Source of the DNA: Calditrichota bacterium
Lineage (GTDB): Bacteria; Electryoneota; AABM5-125-24; Hatepunaeales; Hatepunaeaceae
NCBI GenBank assembly: GCA_016867855.1
Contig: VGIO01000008.1
Location: 1 to 35,699 of the forward strand
DNA length: 35,699 bases
Reading direction: 5' to 3'
Both the position numbers and the translations under genes were made by a program. Positions 6,314 to 15,394 of the stretch are shown here, piece after piece. The notes under the pieces were generated by a model, which worked only from the letters and a program-made list of their open reading frames with translations, did not search any database and was not told the DNA's origin. Within the stretch, counting starts at the first letter, position 1. Every line of letters starts with the position of its first letter.

Positions 6314-8146
6314 ATGTGTGGAATAATTGGCTACATCGGGAAGCGCGAAGCCACGCCGATTTTAATCAATGGCTTGAAGCGGATGGAATACCGCGGTTAC
6401 GATTCAGCCGGTATCGCTGTGCTTCATAACGGCAATATAAATATCACCAAAGTGAGCGGTAAAATCGCTCAACTCACCGAGCGGCTAAACGGATTGACGC
6501 TTAACGGCAGCGTCGGACTCGGTCATACACGCTGGGCGACGCACGGCGAACCTAACGAGACCAACGCTCATCCGCACACCGATTGCAGCGGAAGCATCGT
6601 TTTAATTCACAACGGCATCATCGAAAATTATTACACAATTAGAGTCAAACTTGCCGCGAGCGGGCATATCTTTCGCACGCAGACCGACAGCGAAGTCTTA
6701 GCGCACTTAATCGAAGAACTCTATGAGGGCGATATCGAACAAGCCGTCCGTTCAGCCTTATCTAAAGTCAAAGGCACATACGGTATCGCTGTGATGCACC
6801 ACGACGAACCCGAAAAACTGATTGCCGCCCGGATGGGCAGCCCTTTAGTCTTAGGCTTGGGCGCAGCGGAGAATTTCATCGCTTCCGACCTGGCTGCAGT
6901 AGTTGATCATACCAGAAATGTCATCTACCTCAACGACGGCGAAATGGCGGTTGTAACTTCAGATGGCGTAATTCAAACCAAACTTGATAAATCCCCGGTC
7001 AGCGCCAAGGTCGAACAGATTTTTTTCAATATCGCCGAGATCGAAAAGGGCGGCTATCCACACTTTATGCTCAAGGAAATCCACGAGCAGCCCAATTCGT
7101 TGACCGATTCTATTCGCGGCCGGCTTTTGCCCGAAGCCGGCGCGAGCAAACTCGGCGGACTGGCAAATTTCGAAGAGCAACTCGCGGCGGTCAAACGCTT
7201 CATCATCCTTGGCTGCGGAACATCTTGGCATGCCGGGCTCATTGGCGAATACCTAATCGAAGAACTCGCCGGTATCCCGGTTGAAGTCGAATACGCATCC
7301 GAGTTTCGCTACCGCGAACCTATCATCGAACCGGGAACTATCACGCTATCTATCAGCCAGTCCGGTGAGACTATAGATACTCTGGCGGCGATGCGCGAAG
7401 CCAAAGTCCGCGGCGCGTTGACGCTTGGAATATGCAATGTCGTCGGCTCGACGATTGCCCGCGAATCTGAAGGCGGCGTTTATATCCACGCCGGACCGGA
7501 AATCGGCGTCGCTTCGACTAAAGCCTTCACATCACAGGTCGCCGTGCTTACATTGTTAGCGCTGCATTTAGGACGCCAACGCGGACGCATTTCCCTCGAT
7601 CGCGGACAAGAGTTAACTCAAGAATTAATTAACCTACCTAAAAAGGTTCAGCAGGTTTTAGATAATTCCGATAGAATTTTAGAATTAGCCAAGAAATATG
7701 TCGATTCTAAAAACGCTCTTTACTTGAGCCGCGGCATCAATTATCCGGTCGCTTTAGAAGGCGCGCTTAAACTTAAAGAGATATCATATATTCATGCTGA
7801 AGGATATCCGGCGGCCGAGATGAAACACGGTCCTATCGCGCTCATCGACGAAAATATGCCGGTCGTATTTATTGCCGTGAACGGCGGCGCCATTTATGAA
7901 AAAGTCATTAGTAACATCGAGGAGGTGCGCGCTCGCAAAGGCGTCATCATCGCAGTGGTCAACGAGGGCGACCAAGTGATTACGCGCTACGCTGACCACA
8001 TCCTCGAAATTCCGCTGACCGACCATATTTTAAGCCCGATTTTAGCGGTGATTCCTTTGCAGTTGTTGGCTTATCACATCGCCGTCCTGCGCGGTTGTAA
8101 TGTTGACCAGCCGCGTAACTTAGCGAAAAGCGTCACTGTCGAATAG
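6314..8146 (+). CDS. glmS: Glutamine-fructose-6-phosphate aminotransferase (isomerizing)
   Basis: The 610-residue protein matches GlmS in length and domains. It begins MCGIIGYIG with the Ntn nucleophile Cys2 of the glutaminase domain (about 1-220, with GLGHTRWATHGEPN and HNGIIENY). Two SIS sugar-isomerase domains follow (about 285-430 with GCGTSWHAG and SISQSGETIDT; about 455-600). It ends in the characteristic DQPRNLAKSVTVE. It converts fructose-6-phosphate and glutamine to glucosamine-6-phosphate, feeding peptidoglycan and lipid A synthesis. AAGGGG lies seven bases upstream of the ATG. The next gene, kdsA, also serves the envelope. Confidence 0.98.
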   Translation: MCGIIGYIGKREATPILINGLKRMEYRGYDSAGIAVLHNGNINITKVSGKIAQLTERLNGLTLNGSVGLGHTRWATHGEPNETNAHPHTDCSGSIVLIHNGIIENYYTIRVKLAASGHIFRTQTDSEVLAHLIEELYEGDIEQAVRSALSKVKGTYGIAVMHHDEPEKLIAARMGSPLVLGLGAAENFIASDLAAVVDHTRNVIYLNDGEMAVVTSDGVIQTKLDKSPVSAKVEQIFFNIAEIEKGGYPHFMLKEIHEQPNSLTDSIRGRLLPEAGASKLGGLANFEEQLAAVKRFIILGCGTSWHAGLIGEYLIEELAGIPVEVEYASEFRYREPIIEPGTITLSISQSGETIDTLAAMREAKVRGALTLGICNVVGSTIARESEGGVYIHAGPEIGVASTKAFTSQVAVLTLLALHLGRQRGRISLDRGQELTQELINLPKKVQQVLDNSDRILELAKKYVDSKNALYLSRGINYPVALEGALKLKEISYIHAEGYPAAEMKHGPIALIDENMPVVFIAVNGGAIYEKVISNIEEVRARKGVIIAVVNEGDQVITRYADHILEIPLTDHILSPILAVIPLQLLAYHIAVLRGCNVDQPRNLAKSVTVE

Positions 8147-8224
8147 TGTTTTAAATTGAGTTATGATGATTTTCTTTATATCTAAAGTCCAGTTTGTTCA
8201 TTATATTCATTAAATTCCGCCGCT

Positions 8225-9046
8225 TTGACCAACCCTGAAATTTTTGAAATAACGCCCGGACTAATGGTCGGCGGCAAAGTCCCGCTACTCATCGCCGGTC
8301 CTTGCGTCATCGAAGGCGAGGATATGCTTTTGCGGAATGCCGAGGCTGTTACGCGCATCGCCAAACGGCTTCAAATGCCGCTTTTATTTAAGGCTTCCTA
8401 TGATAAAGCCAACCGCACCTCGCGCGCTTCGTTTCGCGGTCCGGGTCTGGAAGAAGGCTTGCGTCTTTTACAACGCGTCAAAACCGAATTCGACACGACG
8501 GTTTTAACTGATGCGCATTCGGTCGATGAAATTAAAAAAGCCGGCGAAGTCGTCGATGCGATTCAAATTCCAGCCTTTCTCTGCCGGCAGACCGACCTGT
8601 TAGCCGCCGCCGCGCAGACCGGCAAAACGGTCAATGTCAAAAAGGGACAGTTTCTCGCTCCGGACGATATCCCGCATATTATAAATAAATTAACCGCCGC
8701 CGATTGTAAGCGCCTGATGATAACCGAGCGCGGCTCATCTTTCGGCTATCATCGGCTGGTCGTTGACTTTACCGGCATCGTTCAGATGCGCCAGTATGGC
8801 TGGCCTATCATCTTCGATGCCACGCACTCGGTTCAGATGCCGGGCGGGTTGGGCGCACAATCGGGTGGCAATCGCAGATTCGCACCCTATTTGGCATGGG
8901 CTGCTGCCGCCGTCGGTGTGGACGGTGTGTTCATAGAAACGCACTTTGAACCCGATAAGGCGCTGTCCGACGGACCTAATATGATTCCGATTCAAGAACT
9001 GCAGGATGTTTTAGCCCATTTTTTGGATATCTGGAATATTAAATAA
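8225..9046 (+). CDS. kdsA: 3-deoxy-8-phosphooctulonate synthase (Kdo-8-P synthase)
   Basis: 273 residues, the usual KdsA length. It condenses phosphoenolpyruvate with arabinose-5-phosphate to make Kdo-8-phosphate for the lipopolysaccharide core. Diagnostic motifs are IAGPCVIEG, FKASYDKANRTS, NVKKGQFLAP, FDATHSVQMPGG and ETHFEPDKALSDGPNM. Cys27 in AGPC marks the metal-dependent class (the metal-independent E. coli type has Asn here). The start is TTG; no ATG suits the conserved N-terminus. It lies 78 bases after glmS, and expression together is plausible. Its presence implies an LPS-bearing outer membrane. Confidence 0.96.
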   Translation: MTNPEIFEITPGLMVGGKVPLLIAGPCVIEGEDMLLRNAEAVTRIAKRLQMPLLFKASYDKANRTSRASFRGPGLEEGLRLLQRVKTEFDTTVLTDAHSVDEIKKAGEVVDAIQIPAFLCRQTDLLAAAAQTGKTVNVKKGQFLAPDDIPHIINKLTAADCKRLMITERGSSFGYHRLVVDFTGIVQMRQYGWPIIFDATHSVQMPGGLGAQSGGNRRFAPYLAWAAAAVGVDGVFIETHFEPDKALSDGPNMIPIQELQDVLAHFLDIWNIK

Positions 9047-9114
9047 TCAGCCCTTTCTTTAAAGCGCTGAATTAATTCTATCCTCCAAGCCCTGCTTAAT
9101 AAGATTTTCGACAC

Positions 9115-9993
9115 TTGCCGCGCCTAGATCTCCACACCCATACGACCGCCTCTGACGGCAGCCTCTCCCCTACTGGTCTCGTTCAACGCGCCTTAAGTCA
9201 AAACTTGACCGCCCTCGCTATCACTGACCACGACACCCTCGCCGGATTGGCTGAAGGTATTTATGCCGGCGAAAAGTTCGGTCTGCGGGTCATCCCCGGC
9301 GTAGAACTATCGGTGGAGGTCGAGAACGGCTGGATACACCTGCTCGGTTTGGGCTTAGATCCTGCTAACCTGTTATTGCCGCAAAAACTCGCCGATTTAC
9401 GAATATCTCGACAGGAGCGCAATGTTAAAATCATCGAGAGGTTGAATTCGCTTGGTTTTAGCATTACATTAAAAGATATTCAATCCATCTCTGTGTATCC
9501 AACGCTTGGCAGAGGGCATATTGCACAGGTGCTTGTCGCAGCCGGCGCAGTCGGTTCGCTTAATGAAGCCTTCGAGCGATTCCTGCGTAAAGGCGCTGCG
9601 GCTTACTTCGACCGCCTGCGCTTGACATTGCCGGAGGCTTGCCGGCTCATTCATAACTCCGGCGGTTTGGCAGTCTGGGCGCATCCCGGTCTGTCGGGCG
9701 ATAAGACAGAACCTTTTCTTATGAAGTATAAAGACTGGATTAAAGCAGGTTTGGACGGTCTGGAGAGCGATTACAGCGAGCATTCGCTCAAATTACGCGA
9801 TAGGCTGAGGCGCATCGCTTTAGCCAATGGGTCAATCTACACCGGCGGATCCGATTTCCACGGCGAGTTGAAACCAAACATTGAAATCGGCGACGGACCG
9901 GAGAAGAAGCCTATTCCTTCACAAATATTGAAACGACTTGACGATCGACTAAGTCGAATAAGAACTGATACCAAGTCGCAATCAATCGGATGA
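9115..9993 (+). CDS. PHP-domain phosphoesterase (RNase AM/TrpH-like)
   Basis: 292 residues with a PHP metal-binding fold. Seen are DLHTHT (His7, His9), ITDHDTLAG (His39), GVELS, AHPG and a C-terminal GGSDFHG, the usual metal ligands. The family includes 3',5'-nucleoside bisphosphate phosphatases and the RNase AM (YciV/TrpH) 5'-3' exonuclease, which share this length. The start is TTG. The last seven residues and the TGA lie inside dispersed repeat A, whose left end starts at 9968. The native C-terminus was therefore replaced or trimmed by the element, downstream of the last metal ligand. The exact substrate is not decided by sequence. Confidence 0.88.
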   Translation: MPRLDLHTHTTASDGSLSPTGLVQRALSQNLTALAITDHDTLAGLAEGIYAGEKFGLRVIPGVELSVEVENGWIHLLGLGLDPANLLLPQKLADLRISRQERNVKIIERLNSLGFSITLKDIQSISVYPTLGRGHIAQVLVAAGAVGSLNEAFERFLRKGAAAYFDRLRLTLPEACRLIHNSGGLAVWAHPGLSGDKTEPFLMKYKDWIKAGLDGLESDYSEHSLKLRDRLRRIALANGSIYTGGSDFHGELKPNIEIGDGPEKKPIPSQILKRLDDRLSRIRTDTKSQSIG

Positions 9994-10286
9994 TAAATGT
10001 CAAAATAAATTAACAACAGATTAAACGGATGAAACGGATAATCCTGTAAAGCCGCTAAGTTAATCCGTTCTATCCGTTTAATCCGTTGAAAATTTGAATC
10101 CCCTTATTATTCATTTGAGTAAATTGCAAAAGTGATGATTAATATAGAAAATTCAGACCATGGCAAGGCGGACGCCCTCGTCCGCCGAAAAGCAAGCCTA
10201 GAATGCGGCGGAGAGGGCGTCCGCCTTGCCATCAGTTAATAAATCCAACACTTTTGCAATTACCTAATTTGAAAGCAAATTGGTAT
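9968..10286. repeat. Dispersed repeat A, copy 2 (inverted, interrupted by repeat B)
   Basis: It carries the same ATACCAA (9968-9974) and TTGGTAT (10280-10286) ends as the copy at 1097-1261, in inverted orientation, with close identity across the arms. It is interrupted near 10115 by a complete repeat B. The left end overlaps the 3' end of the PHP gene and supplies its stop codon. Confidence 0.85.
10116..10267. mobile_element. Repeat B, copy 2: MITE-like element inserted in repeat A
   Basis: A 152-bp insertion with terminal inverted repeats (TGAGTAAATTGCAAAAGTG at the left; the right end, reversed, reads TTAGGTAATTGCAAAAGTG). The core has GGCAAGGCGGACGCCCTCG and GAGGGCGTCCGCCTTGCC arms. Comparison with the uninterrupted A copy gives a TT duplication at the junctions (10114-10115, 10268-10269). 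A 6-bp ATTTGA duplication with ends shifted three bases in at the left is an alternative reading. It encodes nothing, so it would need a transposase from elsewhere. Confidence 0.8.
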
Positions 10287-10328
10287 GAATAGTTTTTATT
10301 AAGAAAACGCAATTTTATCTCTATACAT

Positions 10329-11207
10329 TTGCCCGATTCTAAGACCATACCGCGCGGCTTAGGCCGCGGCTTATCCGCTCTGCTGCCAGAGGCTTCATCT
10401 GCTGATGACGGGACTGACCTGCGGCTTGTGCCGGTGGACCGAATTCATCCCAATCCTCATCAACCGCGCAAGGATTTTAAGAAGGCGGAGTTAGCCGACC
10501 TCACAGCATCGATAGTTAAAAATGGCATTCTGCAGCCGCTGCTGGTGACGCGAGCGGTCGATGGCTATCGCCTAATCGCCGGCGAGCGGCGCTGGCGCGC
10601 GGCTAAAACCGCCGGTCTTACCGAAGTCCCTGTTCGAATTCTGTCCGACCTGCCTGAATCTGCGGCGCTTGAGTTATCGCTAATTGAGAATCTGCAGCGC
10701 GAAGACTTAAACCCGGTCGAACTCGCCGAAGGCTACCGACAACTTCAGAAGGAATTCCACCTAACTCAAGAGCAAATCGCCCAGCGCGTCGGCAAAGAAC
10801 GCGCCACTGTCGCCAATACCCTGCGCCTGCTTGACCTGCCGGAAGTCATTCTGAACTCGCTGCGTCAAGGCGATATCAGCGCTGGACACGCCAAAGTTAT
10901 TCTCAGCCTTGACACTAACGCGCGACGCAGCGCGTTGCACAAACGGATTCTTGCCGACCATCTATCAGTCCGGCAAGCCGAGGAGGCTGCCAAGTCCATC
11001 GGCAAAACTCAATCCCGCCTCCCTAAATCAAGCAAAACTAATCAACCTCCCCTATTTGAGGATTATCGCCACCGATTGATGCAGTGTCTGGGAACGCGGG
11101 TCCAAATTTCCAAACGCGGCAAGAAGGGGGCAATCCGCATCGATTTCTATTCCGACGACGACCTCGACCGCATCCTGTCGCTTATCCTACATTCGAACAA
11201 ATCGTAA
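10329..11207 (+). CDS. parB: ParB/Spo0J chromosome-partitioning protein
   Basis: 292 residues with the canonical ParB plan. A short ParA-interaction tail [11 protein letters not shown] (10-20) is followed by the N-terminal domain with GERRWRAAK (85-93), the CTP-binding motif of ParB CTPase clamps. A central HTH follows ([20 protein letters not shown]), and a C-terminal dimerisation domain ends the protein. It loads at parS and helps origin segregation and SMC loading; scpA and scpB are encoded elsewhere in this window. The start is TTG directly before PDSKTIPRG. Unusually, no parA lies next to it: upstream is a repeat and then an unrelated phosphoesterase. I found no parS-like TGTTTCACGTGAAACA in the window. 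Confidence 0.95.
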   Translation: MPDSKTIPRGLGRGLSALLPEASSADDGTDLRLVPVDRIHPNPHQPRKDFKKAELADLTASIVKNGILQPLLVTRAVDGYRLIAGERRWRAAKTAGLTEVPVRILSDLPESAALELSLIENLQREDLNPVELAEGYRQLQKEFHLTQEQIAQRVGKERATVANTLRLLDLPEVILNSLRQGDISAGHAKVILSLDTNARRSALHKRILADHLSVRQAEEAAKSIGKTQSRLPKSSKTNQPPLFEDYRHRLMQCLGTRVQISKRGKKGAIRIDFYSDDDLDRILSLILHSNKS

Positions 11208-11243
11208 TTTCTTCATAACTCAACCACTAACCAACCAACTGCC

Positions 11244-12356
11244 GTGTCACTCGCTATCATCCCGGTTTATACTGAAAAAGAACTGCGCGCCTTCATTCAA
11301 TTTCCATATCGTCTGCATTGCCGGCAGCCGGTTTTCGTGCCACCGTTGTTATCCGAAGTCAAAACGGTCTTAAATCCAAAGAAAAACCCCTTCTACGAGC
11401 ATGCCCGGATGCAGATGTTCCTAGCGGTCTGGGATAAACAAGTCGTCGGACGCATCGCAGCGATTGTCGATGATAATTTCATCAATGTCCGTCAGGAGAT
11501 GGTCGGTTTGTTCGGCTTCTTCGAGTGCGTGGACGATATCGATGTCGCTCACGCGCTGTTCAACAGCGCTTCGCAATGGCTGCGACGGCTGGAATTGCGC
11601 AAAATGCTGGGCCCTGCCAATCCTTCGATGAACGATGAAATTGGCGTTCTGCTCGATAACTTCGACCAGCCACCAACAGTCAAGATGGTCTGGAATCCGC
11701 CTTACTATCCGGCGCTTTATGAAAATTCAGTTTTTCGTAAGGCAATGGATGTTCACGCCTGGTGGGCAAATACGGAGGATATTTCCGACCGTCTGCTGAA
11801 ATTCGGCGAGGCTATCTTGAAAAGGACAAAAGTTACCTTTCGCAATGTCAATATGAAGAAATTCGATGAAGAGGTCGAAACTATCCGTGCCATATACAAT
11901 TCCGCTTGGTCGCAGAACTGGGGCTTCGTGCCTTGGACAGCAGCCGAATTTCACCATGCGGCAAAAGGACTTAAGCAGATTGTGGATTCAGACTTCGTGA
12001 TAATAGCTGAAGTCGATGCTAAGCCGGTGGCTTTTGTCTTGGCTTTACCCGATATCAACATCGCGCTTAAACATATCAACGGCAGACTATTTCCATTTGG
12101 ATTTATAAAACTGCTCTGGTATTCAAGGAAGATTAAAACCGCCAGAGTGGTTATTCTCGGCGTAATAAAGGAATATCGCGGACGCGGCATCGACACGGCA
12201 TTGTATTATAAATCCTTTCTGACCGCCAAAGAGAAAGAATACATCGGCGGCGAAATGTCCTGGATTCTTGAAAACAACGAACCGATGATAAAAGCCCTGC
12301 AAATGATGGGCGCCAGACGCATTAAGACTTATAGACTCTATGAACGAGATTTATAG
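11244..12356 (+). CDS. GNAT-like acyl-CoA N-acyltransferase family protein
   Basis: 370 residues resembling a family common in FCB bacteria that begins 'kelk.Fi.fPyrLy...p.wVPPL' and contains 'LNPKKNPFYEHA'. The N-terminal half (to about 150) includes WDKQVVGRIAAIVDD, a GNAT-like strand-turn-strand. The C-terminal half contains a second GNAT fold with VVILGVIKEYRGRGIDTALY (acetyl-CoA loop, R-G-x-G-I). Substrate and role are unknown; a cytosolic acyl- or acetyltransferase is the most that can be said. The start is GTG, 36 bases after parB, same strand. Confidence 0.75.
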   Translation: MSLAIIPVYTEKELRAFIQFPYRLHCRQPVFVPPLLSEVKTVLNPKKNPFYEHARMQMFLAVWDKQVVGRIAAIVDDNFINVRQEMVGLFGFFECVDDIDVAHALFNSASQWLRRLELRKMLGPANPSMNDEIGVLLDNFDQPPTVKMVWNPPYYPALYENSVFRKAMDVHAWWANTEDISDRLLKFGEAILKRTKVTFRNVNMKKFDEEVETIRAIYNSAWSQNWGFVPWTAAEFHHAAKGLKQIVDSDFVIIAEVDAKPVAFVLALPDINIALKHINGRLFPFGFIKLLWYSRKIKTARVVILGVIKEYRGRGIDTALYYKSFLTAKEKEYIGGEMSWILENNEPMIKALQMMGARRIKTYRLYERDL

Positions 12357-12569
12357 ATATAATCCTCTATACCTTGCGTCGGATGTAATTTCGCATTTTA
12401 ACAAGCATCCAGCTATCCTTTACTATTTATGGGTGAAGAATAGAGCGTCTCGGGCTTGGAGTGCAGGATTTATCCCGTCCAGCTTCGGGCGGGTTGAAAT
12501 CCGCCCTTCAAGGGACACTATAAGTTGCCCTAGTAAAAAGTCTTTAAAAATACTCATCAGGAAATCATA
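12357..12569. repeat. Intergenic hairpin repeat
   Basis: No convincing gene is seen. A short hairpin GGGCGG-(8)-CCGCCC lies at 12487-12506, preceded by GGATTTATCCCGTCCAGC. This looks like a further small GC-rich dispersed repeat. An open frame crosses it but consists mostly of repeat sequence. Confidence 0.4.
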
Positions 12570-13340
12570 TTGTCTTCGCTGATTGGTAAGGTCGTCTTTA
12601 TCACTGGCGCTTCGAGCGGCATCGGTGCAGCCTGCGCACGCGTTTTTGCCGGGCAGGGCGCAGTTCTCGTGCTGACCGCGCGGCGCCACGCACGACTCAC
12701 CACCCTGGCTTCCGAATTATCAGCCAAATATCAAACAAGGTGTTTCAGCGGCGAATTAGATGTCCGTCAGCAGCCGCAGGTCGAACAATTCGTAAATAAT
12801 CTGCCGCCGGAATTCGCATCCATTGATATTCTCATTAATAATGCCGGCTTATCGCGCGGGCTGGATCCGCTGTTCGACGGTGAACTTGAGGACTGGGAGG
12901 AGATGCTGGATACGAATGTAAAGGGATTACTTTATGTGACCAAAGCAATTCTGCCCGGAATGCTCGTCCGGCAGAGCGGACACATCATAAATATCGGCTC
13001 CATAGCTGGTCGGCAGGTTTATCCAAGCGGTAATGTCTATTGTGCCTCGAAATTCGCTGTTCGGGCGTTGACGCAAGGGCTGTTGATAGACCTTGTTAAT
13101 ACGCCAATTCGCGTTACAGAGGTGGATCCAGGAATGGTTGAGACGGAATTTTCATTGGTGAGATTTCGCGGCGATGCCGAGCGCGCCGCGCAGACCTATC
13201 GAGGTCTGACGCCGCTCAAGCCGAATGATATTGCCGAAGTCGTTCTGTTCGCTGCGACCAGACCGGCTTATGTGAATATTAGCGAGGTCGTCGTTCTGCC
13301 CACTGACCAGGCTTCAGTCTATCACGCCAATCGAAAATAA
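12570..13340 (+). CDS. Short-chain dehydrogenase/reductase, YdfG-like
   Basis: 256 residues of classical SDR. The cofactor motif TGASSGIGAA is at 12-21 and NNAG follows. The catalytic Ser is in NIGSIAGRQVYPSGN, and Tyr-Lys is in YCASKFA. It has the PGMVETEFSLVRFRGD segment typical of YdfG-type NADP-dependent 3-hydroxy acid dehydrogenases (serine/malonic semialdehyde). A basic residue (TARRHARL) after the second strand favours NADP(H). The start is TTG, chosen because homologs start just before the first beta-strand. Substrate is not proven. A repeat follows its stop. Confidence 0.88.
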   Translation: MSSLIGKVVFITGASSGIGAACARVFAGQGAVLVLTARRHARLTTLASELSAKYQTRCFSGELDVRQQPQVEQFVNNLPPEFASIDILINNAGLSRGLDPLFDGELEDWEEMLDTNVKGLLYVTKAILPGMLVRQSGHIINIGSIAGRQVYPSGNVYCASKFAVRALTQGLLIDLVNTPIRVTEVDPGMVETEFSLVRFRGDAERAAQTYRGLTPLKPNDIAEVVLFAATRPAYVNISEVVVLPTDQASVYHANRK

Positions 13341-13468
13341 GGGTCTGCTGGCTAATTTGAGAAAATGCCTTGACGCAAAGCGAACATTCCAATAATATTG
13401 TCTGTTCCATCATAATAGACAAACCAAGATTACCGTCCTCCTACAACGGCTCACTATGCAAAAAGCAA

Positions 13469-13498
13469 AATGCCGTCGGATTTATTCCGAACGGCATT
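13469..13498 (-). terminator. Rho-independent terminator for the beta-helix gene
   Basis: An AATGCCGTCGGA/TCCGAACGGCATT stem with a 5-base loop and one bulge lies 24 bases beyond the stop of the minus-strand gene. On the minus strand it is followed by TTTTGCTTTTTGC. Confidence 0.75.
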
Positions 13499-13522
13499 CC
13501 CGCAACCCGCAGATTTTGGTTG

Positions 13523-15079
13523 CTAAGGTGAGTAAATCAGCATTACAGTCTGTTCGTCGGTATTAGATTGCAGTTTAACGATGTAACTGCCAGCGGCTAT
13601 CCCCTTGGGCGTCCAGGCAATCCTGTGAAAACCCGCTTCGAGAGCGCCGTTATAGATAAAATCCGTTAAACAACCGCGTGTATCGAATGCCTTCACACTA
13701 ATCTGCCCGGGTTGCGATAGTGCAAATTCGATGTTAGCGGAACTGTTGAAAGGATTTGGATAAACGGCTTTCAAATCGAATACGGCGGCTAGCGTAGCCG
13801 GCAGCGAGACCGATGTCTGCGCCGGATTATAGATAAACGGATAGCGTCCTATATCGGAACGGGTGTTGTATATATCTCCTTCGTCGGTAATGTTCGGACA
13901 GCCAGCGTCGATGCAAGGCGATTTCGAATGGCGGTCGGGGAACGAAGCCCAGGTCAAATGATAATCAGCATCGGAATTGATAGTAAAATTCGCAAAGAGC
14001 GGGTCGGCGTGAATCTCGCCTTCGCCGCCATTCCAACCACCGAAATGATTTGTGGCGTGCAGCCAATAATCATTCCAGCCACTGTTGCCGTGAACTGTGC
14101 CGCCTATTGTCCTGTCGCCAATGCTGGAACCGTTGCCAATGACGATGTTGTTTCTTATCTCAACTTCGGAACCGAACATAAATATCCCGATGGCGTCGTT
14201 CGAACTTGCCATAAGATGTAAAGTATTGCTTTCAAAAGAAATACCTGAAGCATTTAAAATCCATAGACCACGCATCGACCGCATCGAATAAGTGCGAATA
14301 ATATTGCGGTTGATTAATAATTTAAAGGTTCGTTCGATATGGATACCGGTTGCTCCAACATCGGAGCGTGCCTCAATCCAATTGCCGTAAAGAAGCGGGC
14401 TGCTTCGAACTGAGTGAATGCCGTAGGCTTCTCCGCCGCCATAAGCGCGGGCTATGATGAGTTGGTTATTTACAATTTGAGGATTAGACGAATTCTCCAG
14501 TAAAATCGCTTTAACTGAGCTTATCGTATTTGCGCCTGAAGCGCTAATCAAACGATTATTATGAATATACGGCGCAGCGCGGTTGCAGGAAATGCCGATA
14601 CTTAACGCATTGATTGAGCAGCCCTGAATTAATAAACCGGAATGATTATTTATCGAAACGCCCCACCAAGCGCTGTCGATGTCGCAATTTACCAATCTTG
14701 AACGCGCATCGGCTTCCTGGAAAAATTCTATGCCTAACCATTGCGTAGTTCGTCCGTTGCTAAATCTTATGCGTTCATTCTCTTCCACACCGCCTTCGGC
14801 TCGCAACAGTCCAAAAACTGTGAAGCGATATATACCGTTGAATAAAACCTGCACGCCCGGTTCAATAACTAATTCTTCGCCCTCTGGAACATAAATGCTG
14901 TCCATTACATAATACGGCGAGAGATCGCGCAGCCACCGCCCGGACACCGAGCCGAATACAGTCATATCGGCGCAAGCATCGGTAAAGACGGCAACGACCA
15001 GCGCTGATAATATTATAATTGTAAGTATTATCTTGGCGACGCGCTGCGTCATTGCGAATATCTCGCAACTACGAACCAT
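13523..15079 (-). CDS. Secreted right-handed beta-helix protein with C-terminal sorting domain
   Basis: 518 residues. The N-terminus carries a signal peptide: a hydrophobic run IILTIIILSALVVAVFTDA at about 17-35. The middle (about 60-340) contains parallel beta-helix repeats rich in N/G/I ladders (IQGCSINALSIGISCNRAAP, IHNNRLISA, IVNNQLIIARA, LLINRNIIRT). The last ~85 residues (YPNPFNSSANIEFAL...GQISVKAFDTRG...GSYIVKLQS) form a FlgD-Ig/type IX secretion C-terminal domain, 'YPNPFN' being its hallmark. It is probably exported and surface-bound or released, acting on or binding polysaccharide, but no catalytic motif is visible. AAGGA precedes ATG 15079; an internal Met at codon 10 is a weaker alternative. 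Flanked by its own promoter and terminator. Confidence 0.85.
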   Translation of the reverse strand: MVRSCEIFAMTQRVAKIILTIIILSALVVAVFTDACADMTVFGSVSGRWLRDLSPYYVMDSIYVPEGEELVIEPGVQVLFNGIYRFTVFGLLRAEGGVEENERIRFSNGRTTQWLGIEFFQEADARSRLVNCDIDSAWWGVSINNHSGLLIQGCSINALSIGISCNRAAPYIHNNRLISASGANTISSVKAILLENSSNPQIVNNQLIIARAYGGGEAYGIHSVRSSPLLYGNWIEARSDVGATGIHIERTFKLLINRNIIRTYSMRSMRGLWILNASGISFESNTLHLMASSNDAIGIFMFGSEVEIRNNIVIGNGSSIGDRTIGGTVHGNSGWNDYWLHATNHFGGWNGGEGEIHADPLFANFTINSDADYHLTWASFPDRHSKSPCIDAGCPNITDEGDIYNTRSDIGRYPFIYNPAQTSVSLPATLAAVFDLKAVYPNPFNSSANIEFALSQPGQISVKAFDTRGCLTDFIYNGALEAGFHRIAWTPKGIAAGSYIVKLQSNTDEQTVMLIYSP

Positions 15080-15394
15080 TTATTCCTTAAGCGAGGAATT
15101 AGAAATTATAACCGCGGTATTATTTGCGATTATCTAACGAAAGATATGTGGTATTAGATTTGAATGCAGTCGAAATAGACTAAAAGCAGGAATGTGCGCA
15201 GGTAGGTTGAACTTAATTTAGGTTATTTCGACCGGTTTTACTCTTGCGTATAATAATACGAATTATATTTTCATTTGTCAAGTGTTTTTTTAACTATTTA
15301 TAAAAAAAATGCAGAATCTGCATATTCCGTGCAAAAATGTAATTTATCTCTCTTATTCGAACTTACCAACTTGCTAACTCGCAACTTACCAATT
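15080..15394. other. Intergenic region between the beta-helix gene and mtaB
   Basis: About 315 bases of AT-rich DNA with no gene. It holds the minus-strand promoter at 15253-15281 and an approximately 165-base leader for the beta-helix gene. The part nearest mtaB is low-complexity sequence (ACTTACCAACTTGC, ACTTACCAATTC). Confidence 0.6.
15253..15281 (-). promoter_or_regulatory. Near-consensus sigma70-type promoter
   Basis: Read on the minus strand, TTGACA (15281-15276) is followed by a 17-base spacer and TATTAT (15258-15253). It points to the beta-helix gene and implies a leader of about 165 bases. The flank CACTTGACAAAT is shared with the candidate promoter of comM at 1556-1566. Confidence 0.7.

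Noticed and set aside
12340-12582. 80-residue open frame between the GNAT and SDR genes
   Set aside because: It overlaps the end of the GNAT gene, crosses a GC-rich hairpin repeat and shows no recognisable protein pattern.
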